Of a DNA stretch of 64,000 nucleotides, positions 8,034-19,545 are shown piece by piece. Where the stretch lies: the NCBI GenBank assembly GCA_965116625.1, contig OZ220717.1:2604001-2668000 (forward strand), given 5' to 3'. Under the pieces are notes generated by a model, which saw only the letters and a list, made by a program, of their open reading frames with translations, was not told the origin of the DNA and did no database searches. Source of the stretch: VXNE01 sp965116625. GTDB taxonomy: Bacteria > Pseudomonadota > Gammaproteobacteria > Pseudomonadales > Azotimanducaceae. The translations under genes and the position numbers were made by a program. The number at the start of each line of letters is the position of its first letter. The first letter of the stretch is position 1.

Positions 8034-9083
8034 CTAACCGATCCGCCACTCAATCCACCACCCATGCGGTGACGCATCAGCCAACGTCTCCGTTTCGCCT
8101 GCACCGTTCCGATAGCGGGTGATGGAGAGTTCCGGGTCAATCCCTTCGAGCGCGATCTGCCAGACAGGCCTTTCCGCGCTGGCGGCGGCGAGCGTGTCGA
8201 CGATGCGCTGACGGCTCTCCCGGGGAAACTGGTGGAGAGCGATGGTGGAGTAGACGACCAGCGCGTGCTCACGGGAAACGGATTCAATCAACGCTGGCAG
8301 CACACGGGCGGCATCGCCTGCGTGCATGCGAATATCGCTGTGCTTGAACTCGGTCGCCGCGTCGATCAACTGCTGGTGGCGCTCGACGTGCTCGGGCCAG
8401 ATCAGGGCGCGGAGCCATAGGAGTTGGTCGGGATTGGCGAGGTCTACCGGATCGAGATCGATACCATCTCGGCTGGCGACGGGGATGGCCGGCGGAATTG
8501 GCGGTAATTCGCCGTCTCCTCGGAGTTCCGCTTCCAGACTGATCTGCGCGCCCTCCAATCCCCACCGCAGGATCTCGTGCCCGTCCCGCTGGTAGCTGTA
8601 GGCGTAGCGGTCGAAGTTGAGGTTCAGGCCGGCGCTCGCGCCTAGGTCGATCAGGGCCAGGGGCGAGGACGTTTCGCGGCAGACGATGGAGAAGGCGGGC
8701 AGGAGGCAGGTGCAGCGGCGCACGACGTTGGTCTGGGTGAGGCGGGTGCTGATGAGTTCGATGATGCGCTTGCGATGCTCAAGGCAGAACTCGCGGAAGT
8801 GGGAGTAGGCGGGTACCAGCGGACGAGGCTCGCCGGAAATGATCGGGTAGTGCGCGGCGAGGGGATGGTCGAGTCCGCCGAGCAGCAGGTACTGCACGGC
8901 GGCGAACAGCATGTTGGGCGGCGGTTGATGGCGTCGCGTATGTGCGGCGATTTCGAGCAGGTCGTCGTCGTTGGAGACGCCGTAGGAAAGTTCCTCGTAC
9001 ATCGGCGAGGCGAGGCCGGGCGCTTCCACTCGCGCGAAACGATCGAACGCAGCGCGGAGATGGGAGAGTCGGTCGGCTTGCAT
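8034..9083 (-). CDS. DUF2332 family protein
   Basis: 349 residues, close to full family length. It has the family-typical opening with YxxLS-type residues (PMYEELSYGV) and an SAM-methyltransferase-like motif (ALIDLGASAGLNLNFDRY). The function of DUF2332 is not established; the fold suggests a methyltransferase relative. It stands alone between the tRNA and a DUF433 gene, with no operon partner. Soluble, no signal peptide. ATG at 9083 gives the full N-terminus. Confidence 0.85.
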   Translation of the reverse strand: MQADRLSHLRAAFDRFARVEAPGLASPMYEELSYGVSNDDDLLEIAAHTRRHQPPPNMLFAAVQYLLLGGLDHPLAAHYPIISGEPRPLVPAYSHFREFCLEHRKRIIELISTRLTQTNVVRRCTCLLPAFSIVCRETSSPLALIDLGASAGLNLNFDRYAYSYQRDGHEILRWGLEGAQISLEAELRGDGELPPIPPAIPVASRDGIDLDPVDLANPDQLLWLRALIWPEHVERHQQLIDAATEFKHSDIRMHAGDAARVLPALIESVSREHALVVYSTIALHQFPRESRQRIVDTLAAASAERPVWQIALEGIDPELSITRYRNGAGETETLADASPHGWWIEWRIG

Positions 9084-9175
9084 GAGGACATTCTTCCACG
9101 GAACAAACGGCTCCGGAGTAGCAATGAAGACAGTTAGCTGAGAAACAGGTGTGCTGGCGGAGTACGGGAAGGGAG

Positions 9176-9436
9176 TCAGGTGACGCTGCGCCAGGGTCGT
9201 CCCGAGGCCCGACCTCGGAGCGGATGGGCCTTGGCGTACAGCTCAGCGGCTTTGAATGCCTCTGGGGGAACTTGCGGGTAGTCGTCGATCAGATCCTGGA
9301 CGGTGTCGCCGCCTTGGAGGCGGCCGAGCACCGCGTAGACGGGGATGCGCGTTCCGTCAATGACCGGTGTTCCGCCGAGGATATCGGGATGCGACGCGAT
9401 GAATTGATCGTTTGCTTTGCGGTCTCGACTGATCAT
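9176..9436 (-). CDS. DUF433 antitoxin-like protein, orphan
   Basis: 86 residues. HPDILGGTPVIDGTRIPVYAV is the hallmark of DUF433 proteins, which usually act as antitoxins encoded before a PIN-like (DUF5615) toxin. No such toxin follows on the minus strand; the next gene is DUF2332. It is therefore an orphan, perhaps the survivor of a lost pair. The C-terminus (RGRASGRPWRSVT) is unlike the family and may be frayed. Confidence 0.75.
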   Translation of the reverse strand: MISRDRKANDQFIASHPDILGGTPVIDGTRIPVYAVLGRLQGGDTVQDLIDDYPQVPPEAFKAAELYAKAHPLRGRASGRPWRSVT

Positions 9437-9492
9437 CTTGGCAACCTTCTAGTCGTCCTTATGGGCAAGTTCACGCTTTACGTTATCCCTAG

Positions 9493-9519
9493 TTGACCCA
9501 CTCCGTGTCGTGGGGTCAA
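9493..9519 (-). terminator. Hairpin overlapping the stop of the HTH antitoxin gene
   Basis: TTGACCCA (9493-9500) pairs with TGGGGTCAA (9511-9519), an 8-bp stem with one bulged G and a 10-base loop. No T-run follows on the minus strand, so termination is only suggested by position. Confidence 0.3.
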
Positions 9520-9968
9520 TAGCCCATGCGAAGTTCCTGTGCGTCGGCCGCGAGATCGTCGAGCGCCTTGCTGCGGGCGTCGTCGGTGGCGTCCTTGTAT
9601 CGGCGTAGATCCTCGAACAGGACGCGGCGGTGTGTTCCCACCTTGCGGAACGGGACGATGCCCTGTTCCAGGAGTCTGACGAGGAAGGGGCGCGAGACGT
9701 TCAGGAAGTCGGCGGCCTGCTGGGTTGTGAGTTCGGCATCCCTGCGCAGGACGGCGACAGCGCTGCCTGCGGCCACGCTCTCAAGAATCTCCAGCAGAAG
9801 TGGGCCAGCGCATGCTGGCAGGTCGACGACCTCTTTGCTGTGCGCGCTGGTGACGCGGAGGGTCAGCGGGCGGTCCGTGCGAAGGAGCGATGCAAGGCGC
9901 TCGCTGGAGGCGCGGGCGACTTCAATGTCTGTGCTGGAGAGCGGGACGGAAGAAGGCTGCGTCGGCAT
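9516..9968 (-). CDS. Excisionase-type HTH antitoxin of a PIN system, orphan
   Basis: 150 residues from ATG at 9968 (upstream in-frame sequence looks non-coding). The core LTTQQAADFLNVSRPFLVRL, then EQGIVPFRKVGTHRRVLF, is the excisionase-type MerR-like helix-turn-helix found in antitoxins that precede PIN-domain RNase genes. Such genes normally overlap the toxin start; here the stop at 9516 is followed only by a hairpin and the DUF433 gene. So the toxin has been lost or moved. It may persist as a DNA-binding regulator. Confidence 0.8.
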   Translation of the reverse strand: MPTQPSSVPLSSTDIEVARASSERLASLLRTDRPLTLRVTSAHSKEVVDLPACAGPLLLEILESVAAGSAVAVLRRDAELTTQQAADFLNVSRPFLVRLLEQGIVPFRKVGTHRRVLFEDLRRYKDATDDARSKALDDLAADAQELRMGY

Positions 9969-10085
9969 GGTGTTCGCATGTCTGTGCGGTTTGCTGTGGA
10001 AACCGTAACGGTCGTGTCGAATGAACGCAATAAACGAAACACAGGCCGAGTCGCGGGATGCCACGCCGTGGTGTTGGTGCTACCG

Positions 10086-13284
<3,199 letters not shown>

Positions 13285-13301
<17 letters not shown>

Positions 13302-14850
13302 GGAGGAACCATGCTCCGCGTTCGTCCCGGCCGTCATCGTGCCGGCGCGTCTCGCCGCGCCTGCGATTGGCGTAGATCCAGCACTGCGCGCCACTGCCGT
13401 GTACGGCGATGAAGTAGTCCCTGGCGACGGTCTCACCCCACCAGCCGGACTCGATGCGCTCGGGGCCGCTCAAACACCGGAAGTGGTCAATGTCGATGGG
13501 GCGGGGCGGTTCGAAGAGCCACAGCGGCCTTGGGTGGAATGACCCTTCCGGAGGCGTGCCGCGTTTCGCGTTGGGTGAGCGTGGCGTCCAGGCGAACTCG
13601 GGGCGGTGGTCGTCCGCCAGCGCGAGCCCCTGCAGGGCGTCCCGCCCGAGGCGCGCCGAGATCAGGTCGACGAGTTCCATCGGCAGGGCTTCGGACGCCT
13701 GTTTCGCGCCGAAGAGATCGGCGGGGCCTATCTGGTCCGGGCGCACGGGTTCGGCGGCTGCGACGGCGAGGCGGATGCTCATCACCTCTTCCGGCACTTG
13801 TGCGCCTTCGAGTTCGAGTTTGCTCACGGCCAGGATGCCTTCGGCGTCGAGGCGGGGATCGGCGAATTTGGCCGTGAGTTCGCAGCGGTCTGCCGCGTCT
13901 TTTCCGCCGCCCAGCGGTTCGAAGCGCCATGTGAGGATGCGGGCGCCGAGGTGTTTCGCGGAGAGCCAGGTGGCGAGTTCCGAGACCAGGCGGCGCATGG
14001 GGAAGAGCAGCGCCTCCTTGTCCAAGATCGGTTCGATGAGGTGCAGGGACGAGGAGAACTTCTCCCTCGGAACGATGGGGCGCACCGGGTCCGGCGCGTC
14101 ACCGGCGAGGCGTGCCAGGTAGTCCTGAAGCGCGACTCCGAAACGCGCGCCGAGTTCGTCCCGGGGCAGGTCCAGGAGCTGGCCGAACTGGAATATGCCC
14201 ATGTTGGCGAGCCGCTCGATGTCCCGCGCCTCGATCTCGGCGCCCGCGCATTCGAGCGGCGCGGCGCGCAGTGCGTTCAGGCTCCTGTCGGCCCCGGCGA
14301 CGTTGGGAATTCCGGCGCGGGCGAGGACCATCGACGCCGCCGGTGTGCGTGCGGCGGCGATTCGTGCCGCGTGTCCGAGCCGTTGCAGGAGCGCGAGGAG
14401 GTTGGCGGCGAGGGCTTCGGTGCCGCCGAAGAGCTTGAGGCTCGCGCCCGCATCGAGCACCAGGCAGTCCTCCGCGGGCATGCCGACACGGGGGGAGTAT
14501 CGGTATGCGGCTTCCGCCAGCAGGCGCAGGCGTCTCTGCTCCCCGTCGGTGTCGCGGTTGAAGTGCCTGAGGTCGGCGGTGATGCTGCGGGCGGTGGCCA
14601 GCGTCGAGCCGGGCGCGATGCCGGCGTCACGCGCCGGGATGTTCATGAGCGACACCCCCTTGCCGTCCATGAGCACGGTGGGGCGGCCGCGCTTGTCCGG
14701 ACTTGCGGGGTACCGGCGTTCGAAGATCTCCAGGCCGAGATAGGGCAGGTGGACGCCGTACCAGAGTACGGTGGGCTGCGTGAACGCCGGCGCGGTTTGT
14801 TCGCGTCGATCATGTCGATCGCGCGGCAGTCTGGCGGCGGCCTGTTCCAT
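13285..14850 (-). CDS. imuB: Y-family polymerase-like mutasome protein ImuB
   Basis: 521 residues from ATG at 14850; the open frame extends further upstream but there it runs through imuA. The N-terminus VLWYGVHLPYLGLEIFERR aligns with the Y-family catalytic opening but lacks its acidic metal ligands, as is normal for ImuB. The C-terminal SGWWGETVARDYF and GAQCWIY blocks are also family-typical. ImuB is the adaptor linking DnaE2 to the beta clamp and ImuA. It lies 26 bases after imuA and overlaps dnaE2, forming one operon. Confidence 0.93.
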
Positions 14851-14876
14851 GCTTCTGGCTTTGGTGTTGGTGCCAG

Positions 14877-15620
14877 TTACGAGGCTGTGCGATAGCCGCC
14901 CGCATTCGCGTGACGCCAGAACGCGAGCTGTTCTCCGACGGCCGCGCGTTCGCGGCGAATGGGCGCATGGCCGACATCGAGCGCGATGCGCGAAGTGGGC
15001 CAGCCGCCCCGGCGCTTCAGGATGGTGAACGCCAGGCGGTCGCACCTCCCCGCCGGCTCGCTCTCGACCAGGATGCGAAGCTCCGCCATCGACGCCTTGC
15101 CGGCGGCCGAGGCGGGACGGAACAGCGTCGTCCAGGTGCGTCCCGTCACCGCCGCAAGCTGCAGGCGGCGGATATCGGTAGTCGTCAACGCCGACTCGTC
15201 GAGCCAGGCGAGGGCGGCGCTCGAGGCGCCGGTCTTCAGCGCCTGCTCGAGCGCCCACAGCGCCTCGCGGTGGGTCTTCGGGTGGACCAGCAGCACCTTG
15301 TTGACATCGATGCCTGCCCGGGCGAGCGCCGGGGCGTAGGGCACGAACGGCGGGTTGATCCACGTGATCCAGCGTGATTCGTTGCGGCTCAGGCGCGTCA
15401 GGGCGGATGCCAGCAGCCGCAGCTCCCCGACGCCGTGGACGTCGCACAGGAGTTCCATCAGGCCCGCGGCGGGCCAGCCGCCGCCGTGCAGCAGTTCGTC
15501 GAGTTGCGCGAATCCCGTGGCGTGGTTTTTCGCGGAATTGAGGCGCCGATTCGGGTCCGTCGCGAGTTCGCGCGCCCTCCAGAGGTCCGGGTGATCCGGC
15601 AAGCGAGGTTGGATATGCAT
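14877..15620 (-). CDS. imuA: Translesion synthesis RecA-like protein ImuA
   Basis: 247 residues. The ImuA/SulA-like start pattern is present (HPDLWRARE, then GFAQLDELLHGGGWPAAGL and MELLC), which mirrors a RecA-type fold with a degenerate P-loop. It is the first gene of the mutasome operon and is needed with ImuB for DnaE2-dependent mutagenesis. The ATG at 15620 lies only two bases after a LexA box and has no visible Shine-Dalgarno, so the operator occupies the leader. Confidence 0.93.
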   Translation of the reverse strand: MHIQPRLPDHPDLWRARELATDPNRRLNSAKNHATGFAQLDELLHGGGWPAAGLMELLCDVHGVGELRLLASALTRLSRNESRWITWINPPFVPYAPALARAGIDVNKVLLVHPKTHREALWALEQALKTGASSAALAWLDESALTTTDIRRLQLAAVTGRTWTTLFRPASAAGKASMAELRILVESEPAGRCDRLAFTILKRRGGWPTSRIALDVGHAPIRRERAAVGEQLAFWRHANAGGYRTAS

Positions 15621-15622
15621 TA

Positions 15623-15638
15623 CTGTGTTTCCATACAG
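15623..15638 (-). promoter_or_regulatory. LexA (SOS) box, proximal
   Basis: On the minus strand CTGTATGGAAACACAG, a perfect CTGT-N8-ACAG match to the gammaproteobacterial SOS box. It ends two bases before the imuA start codon. Binding of LexA here would block transcription of imuA-imuB-dnaE2 until DNA damage. Confidence 0.9.
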
Positions 15639-15655
15639 GGGCCGGACAGGCTACC

Positions 15656-15671
15656 CTGTATCGATGTACAG
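15656..15671 (-). promoter_or_regulatory. LexA (SOS) box, distal
   Basis: CTGTACATCGATACAG, a second perfect CTGT-N8-ACAG box, fully palindromic except for its centre. Its centre is 33 bases from the proximal box, about three helical turns, which would allow two LexA dimers on the same face of the DNA and tight repression. Confidence 0.9.
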
Positions 15672-15837
15672 TATCAAGTCATGATTTGCGGGAGCGCTCG
15701 GGACCGAATCTCAAGAACAACCCCTCAATTGGATAATCAGACTATCGAAACAACCCCGTAAAACAATGATGTGCTGCTTTCATCGGGAATGGGGCTTATG
15801 ATTCGCCGCCAACTCGACACCGTGGGAGCGCCAACTC

Positions 15838-16017
15838 GTGCATCAACGGCAACTCTTCGACCTGGCTGGGAAAGTGAAGTTGCGTCCGGGCTTCGATCAC
15901 AAGGAGATGCGACGGCTCCGTGATGGTCGGATTGACATCGCCTGGTTGCTCGAGTCAGGCGCACACACTATCGGGAACATGCCGTTCAAAACGTCAATCG
16001 AGGAGTCGAAAGCATGA
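15838..16017 (+). CDS. Unknown 59-aa protein upstream of HicB-like gene
   Basis: Open frame from GTG at 15838, ending in TGA that overlaps the next ATG as ATGA. The product is basic with a compact pattern (LFDLAGKVKLRPGFDHKEMR, then RIDIAWLLESGAHTIGNMPF). I do not recognise the family and it is not HicA. The coupled overlap and reading as an ordinary protein support it as real. It may be the toxin or a cofactor for the downstream HicB-like and HigA-like proteins; this is inference. Confidence 0.6.
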   Translation: MHQRQLFDLAGKVKLRPGFDHKEMRRLRDGRIDIAWLLESGAHTIGNMPFKTSIEESKA

Positions 16018-16250
16018 AACCGAGTTCACGCTACATCAAGATTGTCGAATGGTCCGACGAGGATCAGTGTTTCGTCGGGAGCGCACCTGAGTTGATATAC
16101 GGTGGCTGCCATGGCGACGACGAGCAATTGGTCTTTGCTGAGTTGTGCCAGATCGTTGACGAGGTCGTAGAGATGCTCGTCGCAGAGGGCAAGCCCCTTC
16201 CGCCTGCAACATCGGGAAAGGATAGGGAGAACCGTCTTCATCATCATTGA
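16014..16250 (+). CDS. HicB-like antitoxin without DNA-binding tail
   Basis: 78 residues. RYIKIVEWSDEDQCFVGSAP followed by a short helix pattern is the partial RNase H fold of HicB. The usual C-terminal RHH/HTH DNA-binding part is absent and the protein ends in a polar tail. The upstream gene overlaps it by ATGA, and the next ATG is 12 bases past its stop. Since HicA is missing, it may antagonise the 59-residue neighbour. Confidence 0.75.
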   Translation: MKPSSRYIKIVEWSDEDQCFVGSAPELIYGGCHGDDEQLVFAELCQIVDEVVEMLVAEGKPLPPATSGKDRENRLHHH

Positions 16251-16261
16251 GGGGCCCCGCC

Positions 16262-16597
16262 ATGCTCATGCACAACCCGCCTCATCCTGGTGCATTCATC
16301 AGGCGTCAGTGCCTCGAACCCCTCGGATTGACGGTAACTGAAGCTGCGAAGGGACTTGCGGTGTCGCGCAACACGCTCTCCATGCTTCTCAACGCTCGCC
16401 TCGGTATTTCTCCCGAAATGGCCATACGGTTGTCGCAGGCTTTCGGCGGCAGCCCCGAGAGCTGGCTGCAGCAGCAGATGCAATACGATCTCTGGCACGC
16501 ACGGCAAAACCGGGAAGAGATTGCGATCCGTAAATTTGTCGCCGCTCGACCTGCTACTGCCGGATTGGGCTTCAAGGGCCACCACCGCTCTATATGA
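16262..16597 (+). CDS. HigA-family XRE antitoxin / addiction module HTH
   Basis: 111 residues from ATG at 16262, preceded by GAGGGG. The sequence NPPHPGAFIRRQCLEPLGLT, then VSRNTLSMLLN and GISPEMAIRLSQAFGGSPESW, is the standard HigA helix-turn-helix. HigB, normally upstream, is absent; a HicB-like gene takes that place. It could supply the DNA-binding function missing from HicB, making a split antitoxin/autoregulator. Confidence 0.85.
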   Translation: MLMHNPPHPGAFIRRQCLEPLGLTVTEAAKGLAVSRNTLSMLLNARLGISPEMAIRLSQAFGGSPESWLQQQMQYDLWHARQNREEIAIRKFVAARPATAGLGFKGHHRSI

Positions 16598-16652
16598 CGC
16601 CGCACCTCCACTCTGTATGATGTACAACTAGATTTGTACAGGAAGAGAATGC

Positions 16653-16898
16653 GTGAGCGGTAGGCAGATTTCGGCTGCGGAGTTCAAGGCGAAGTGTCTG
16701 CGCATTATCAAGGAGATGCAGGACACCGGGGAGTCGGTCACCGTTACCAGGCGGGGGCGCCCGGTGGCCGTCGTGTCGTTGCCGCCATCGACCGGGCCGA
16801 CGCAATCGTTCATCGGCAGCATGCGCGGCACCGTGCTGAAGTATGACGATCCCCTTGAGCCGGCGGCACCCGCTGCGGACTGGTCCGCCTTGAAGTGA
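16653..16898 (+). CDS. Phd/YefM-type antitoxin
   Basis: 81 residues from GTG at 16653, with AGGAAGAG about 5-12 bases upstream. ISAAEFKAKCLRIIKEMQDT followed by VTVTRRGRPVAVV is a textbook Phd/YefM N-terminal DNA-binding fold. The C-terminal tail wraps the toxin in this family. Its stop overlaps the PIN toxin start as GTGA. The pair should be autoregulated. Confidence 0.9.
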   Translation: MSGRQISAAEFKAKCLRIIKEMQDTGESVTVTRRGRPVAVVSLPPSTGPTQSFIGSMRGTVLKYDDPLEPAAPAADWSALK

Positions 16899-17308
16899 TC
16901 ATCCTCGATACCCATGCGCTGGTCTGGGCCGTGGCGGATTCGCCCCGAATCGGCCCGGACGCCAGGGCGAGGATCGACGACGAACGGCGCACGGGCCGGG
17001 TCGGTATTTCAGCCATCACGCCTTGGGAGATCGCGCTCCTCGTTGACAACGGCCGGTTGCAGTTGGCGATGGATGTTGGCGTCTGGATAGACAGGGCGCT
17101 CGGCTCGCCGGGAATCGATCTGTGTCCGATCGAGCCGGCCATCGCGTTGGATAGCGTGCGTCTGCCCGGGGAGTTCCATGCCGATCCCGCCGATCGATTC
17201 CTGATTGCTACCGCGCGGCATTGGAATGCCGCGCTCGTTACGGCCAATGCCGCGATCCTGGAATACTCTGCGGCAGGGCATGTGCCAACCATAGATGCGG
17301 CACGATAG
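16895..17308 (+). CDS. vapC: PIN-domain RNase toxin (VapC family)
   Basis: 137 residues from GTG at 16895. The PIN acidic residues are in place: LDTHALVWA (first Asp), ITPWEIALLV (Glu) and HADPADRFLIATA (two Asp). It is expected to be a metal-dependent endoribonuclease that inhibits translation until neutralised by the antitoxin encoded immediately upstream. It looks intact. Confidence 0.93.
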   Translation: MIILDTHALVWAVADSPRIGPDARARIDDERRTGRVGISAITPWEIALLVDNGRLQLAMDVGVWIDRALGSPGIDLCPIEPAIALDSVRLPGEFHADPADRFLIATARHWNAALVTANAAILEYSAAGHVPTIDAAR

Positions 17309-17339
17309 GCGATCGTCGCCGGTGACGGACGTCTAATCC

Positions 17340-19529
17340 ATGCAAAGCGCGCCCGCCGTCAAGGACATCCTGCTCGCCGGTGCCGGTCACAGCCACGTCC
17401 AGGTGCTGCGCCGGTTCGGCATGCGGCCCGAGCCGGGGCTGCGTCTCACCATCATTGCGCGCGAAGTCGAAACGCCTTATTCGGGGATGCTGCCAGGGCA
17501 TGTCGCGGGCGTTTACGAGGCGGGCGAACTGCATATCGATGTCGCGCGCCTGGCGCGTTTCGCCGGCGCCAACTTCATCGCGGGGGAGGTGACCGGCGTC
17601 GAGCCCGACCAGAACCGTGTGATGCTGCGGGGCCGTCCGCCGATGCGCTACGACATCCTGTCGATCAACACCGGCGGCGTTCCCGGCGGCGGCCTCGAAC
17701 CCGCCGAGTGGATTACGCCGGTCAAGCCGATCGGCCGCTTCCTGCCGCGCTGGCGGGCGGTGGCGGAGCGGCTTGCGGAAGAACCTGTGCGACTTGTCCT
17801 CGTTGGCGGTGGTCCCGGCAGCGTGGAGCTTGCCCTCGCCGTGCGCACCCGTTTTCCGGACACGGCGCATTGCGTCGTCGTCACTGCCGATCCGGACATC
17901 CTGCCGGGACATGCGGCCGCCGTCCGTCGCAGACTGCGCGCCCTGCTGCGGGAGCGGGATGTCGAAGTCGTCACCGAGTTCTTCGCCGAGGGTGCCGACA
18001 CCGAGGCGGTGCGCGCCCGCGACGGCCGCTTGATCGAACACGACCATGTCTTCTGGGTCACCGGCGTGGACGCGTCCGGCGCTTTCTCCGACAGCGGACT
18101 GGCGACGGACGGGCGCGGTTTCATCGAGGTCAACCGCTACCTGCAGTCGACCTCCCACGAGAACGTGTTCGCGAGCGGCGATGCTGCGGCGATGCAGGGC
18201 CAGCCCCGGCCCAAGTCCGGCGTATTCGCCGTGCGCCAGGGCCCGGCGCTGTCGGAAAACCTGAGACGTTATGCACTCGAGAAGCCGCTGCGGCGCTACC
18301 GGGCGCAGTCCAAGGCCCTAGCGCTGATCGGTACGGGGCAGGGCAATGCAGTCGCCTCAAGGGGTGCCTTCCATGCTTCGGGCCAGTGGGTCTGGCGCGT
18401 CAAGGACTGGATCGACCGCCGCTTCATGCGGCGTTTCCAGGATCTGCCGGAGATGGCGGAAGACGAACCGAAGCTTGCTCCGGCGTTGCAGCCCGACGCC
18501 CCGGAAACCATGCGCTGCGGCGGCTGCGGCGCGAAACTCGGCGCCGACCTTCTGACACGCGTGCTGCGGCGCCTGCCAACGCGCGAAGATCCCGCGCTGT
18601 TACAGGGCATCGGCGACGACGCTGCGGTGATTGAGTTCAGGCACCCGACGCTGGTCGCGACCTGTGACGCCTTCCGCGCCATGATCGACGATCCCTACCG
18701 GTTCGGGCGTATCGCCGCGCACCATGCGCTGAACGACCTTTACGCCATGAACGCCGTGCCGCGCTATGCGCTCGCCATCGTCACCGTGCCTTCGATGTCC
18801 GATGCGCTGATGGAAGAGGAGCTGTTCCAGGTCATGTCGGGAGCCGTCGCGGTGTTCGATGAGCAGGGCGTCAGCCTGGCCGGCGGACACTCCGCCGAAG
18901 GTGTCGAACTCTCGGTGGGATTCGCGGCTTTTGCCGGAGGAGGGGAGCGGTTGCTGGCGAAAGGTGGACTGCAGGTAGGTGATCGCCTGATCCTGACCAA
19001 GCCCATCGGCACCGGCGTAGTTCTGGCAGGCGCGATGCGGGGCAAGACCGCGGGTCCGGACCTGATCGAGGTCATGGACGCGATGGACGTCTCAAGCGCC
19101 GCTGCCGCGCGGATCATCGGCGAACACGGCGCGACGGCATGCACTGATGTGACCGGGTTTGGTCTGGCGGGTCATTTGAGCGAAATGACGCGAGCTTCCG
19201 GCGTCGGCGCGGTGCTGCACGCGGAGTCGATTCCGTTCTTTCCCGCCGCAGTGGAACTCATGCGGACCGGGATCGAAAGTTCCCTGCAACCGAACAACCA
19301 GCAGGCGTTGGACGATTTCGCGACCGAGGGATGCGGCCGGGACGGTGCCGAGTTCCGTTTGCTGGCGGACCCGCAGACAGCGGGCGGACTGCTCGCGGGC
19401 GTGCCGGCATCCGCGGCGGGTGCCTGTTTGGATGCCCTGCGTAGTGGCGGCTATCCGCAGGCTGCCGCGATCGGTGCCGTTGAAGAGGGTCCATTGACCG
19501 TGCGCGCGGGGCGACAGGGCGCCGGGTAA
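17340..19529 (+). CDS. selD: Fusion of FAD/NAD(P) oxidoreductase and selenide, water dikinase
   Basis: 729 residues. Residues 1 to about 385 form an NDH-type pyridine nucleotide-disulfide oxidoreductase (DILLAGAGHSHVQVLRRFG and LVLVGGGPGSVELAL dinucleotide motifs, with ENVFASGDAAA near the FAD site). From 391 the SelD half begins with MRCGGCGAKLG; catalytic C396 and K399 are retained, and the second cysteine found in E. coli is Ala. SelD makes selenophosphate from selenide and ATP. The flavoprotein half may supply or channel reduced selenium (inference). It starts 31 bases after the toxin gene. No selA, selB or ybbB is in the window. Confidence 0.92.
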   Translation: MQSAPAVKDILLAGAGHSHVQVLRRFGMRPEPGLRLTIIAREVETPYSGMLPGHVAGVYEAGELHIDVARLARFAGANFIAGEVTGVEPDQNRVMLRGRPPMRYDILSINTGGVPGGGLEPAEWITPVKPIGRFLPRWRAVAERLAEEPVRLVLVGGGPGSVELALAVRTRFPDTAHCVVVTADPDILPGHAAAVRRRLRALLRERDVEVVTEFFAEGADTEAVRARDGRLIEHDHVFWVTGVDASGAFSDSGLATDGRGFIEVNRYLQSTSHENVFASGDAAAMQGQPRPKSGVFAVRQGPALSENLRRYALEKPLRRYRAQSKALALIGTGQGNAVASRGAFHASGQWVWRVKDWIDRRFMRRFQDLPEMAEDEPKLAPALQPDAPETMRCGGCGAKLGADLLTRVLRRLPTREDPALLQGIGDDAAVIEFRHPTLVATCDAFRAMIDDPYRFGRIAAHHALNDLYAMNAVPRYALAIVTVPSMSDALMEEELFQVMSGAVAVFDEQGVSLAGGHSAEGVELSVGFAAFAGGGERLLAKGGLQVGDRLILTKPIGTGVVLAGAMRGKTAGPDLIEVMDAMDVSSAAAARIIGEHGATACTDVTGFGLAGHLSEMTRASGVGAVLHAESIPFFPAAVELMRTGIESSLQPNNQQALDDFATEGCGRDGAEFRLLADPQTAGGLLAGVPASAAGACLDALRSGGYPQAAAIGAVEEGPLTVRAGRQGAG

Positions 19530-19545
19530 CACGACGCAGGCAGCT

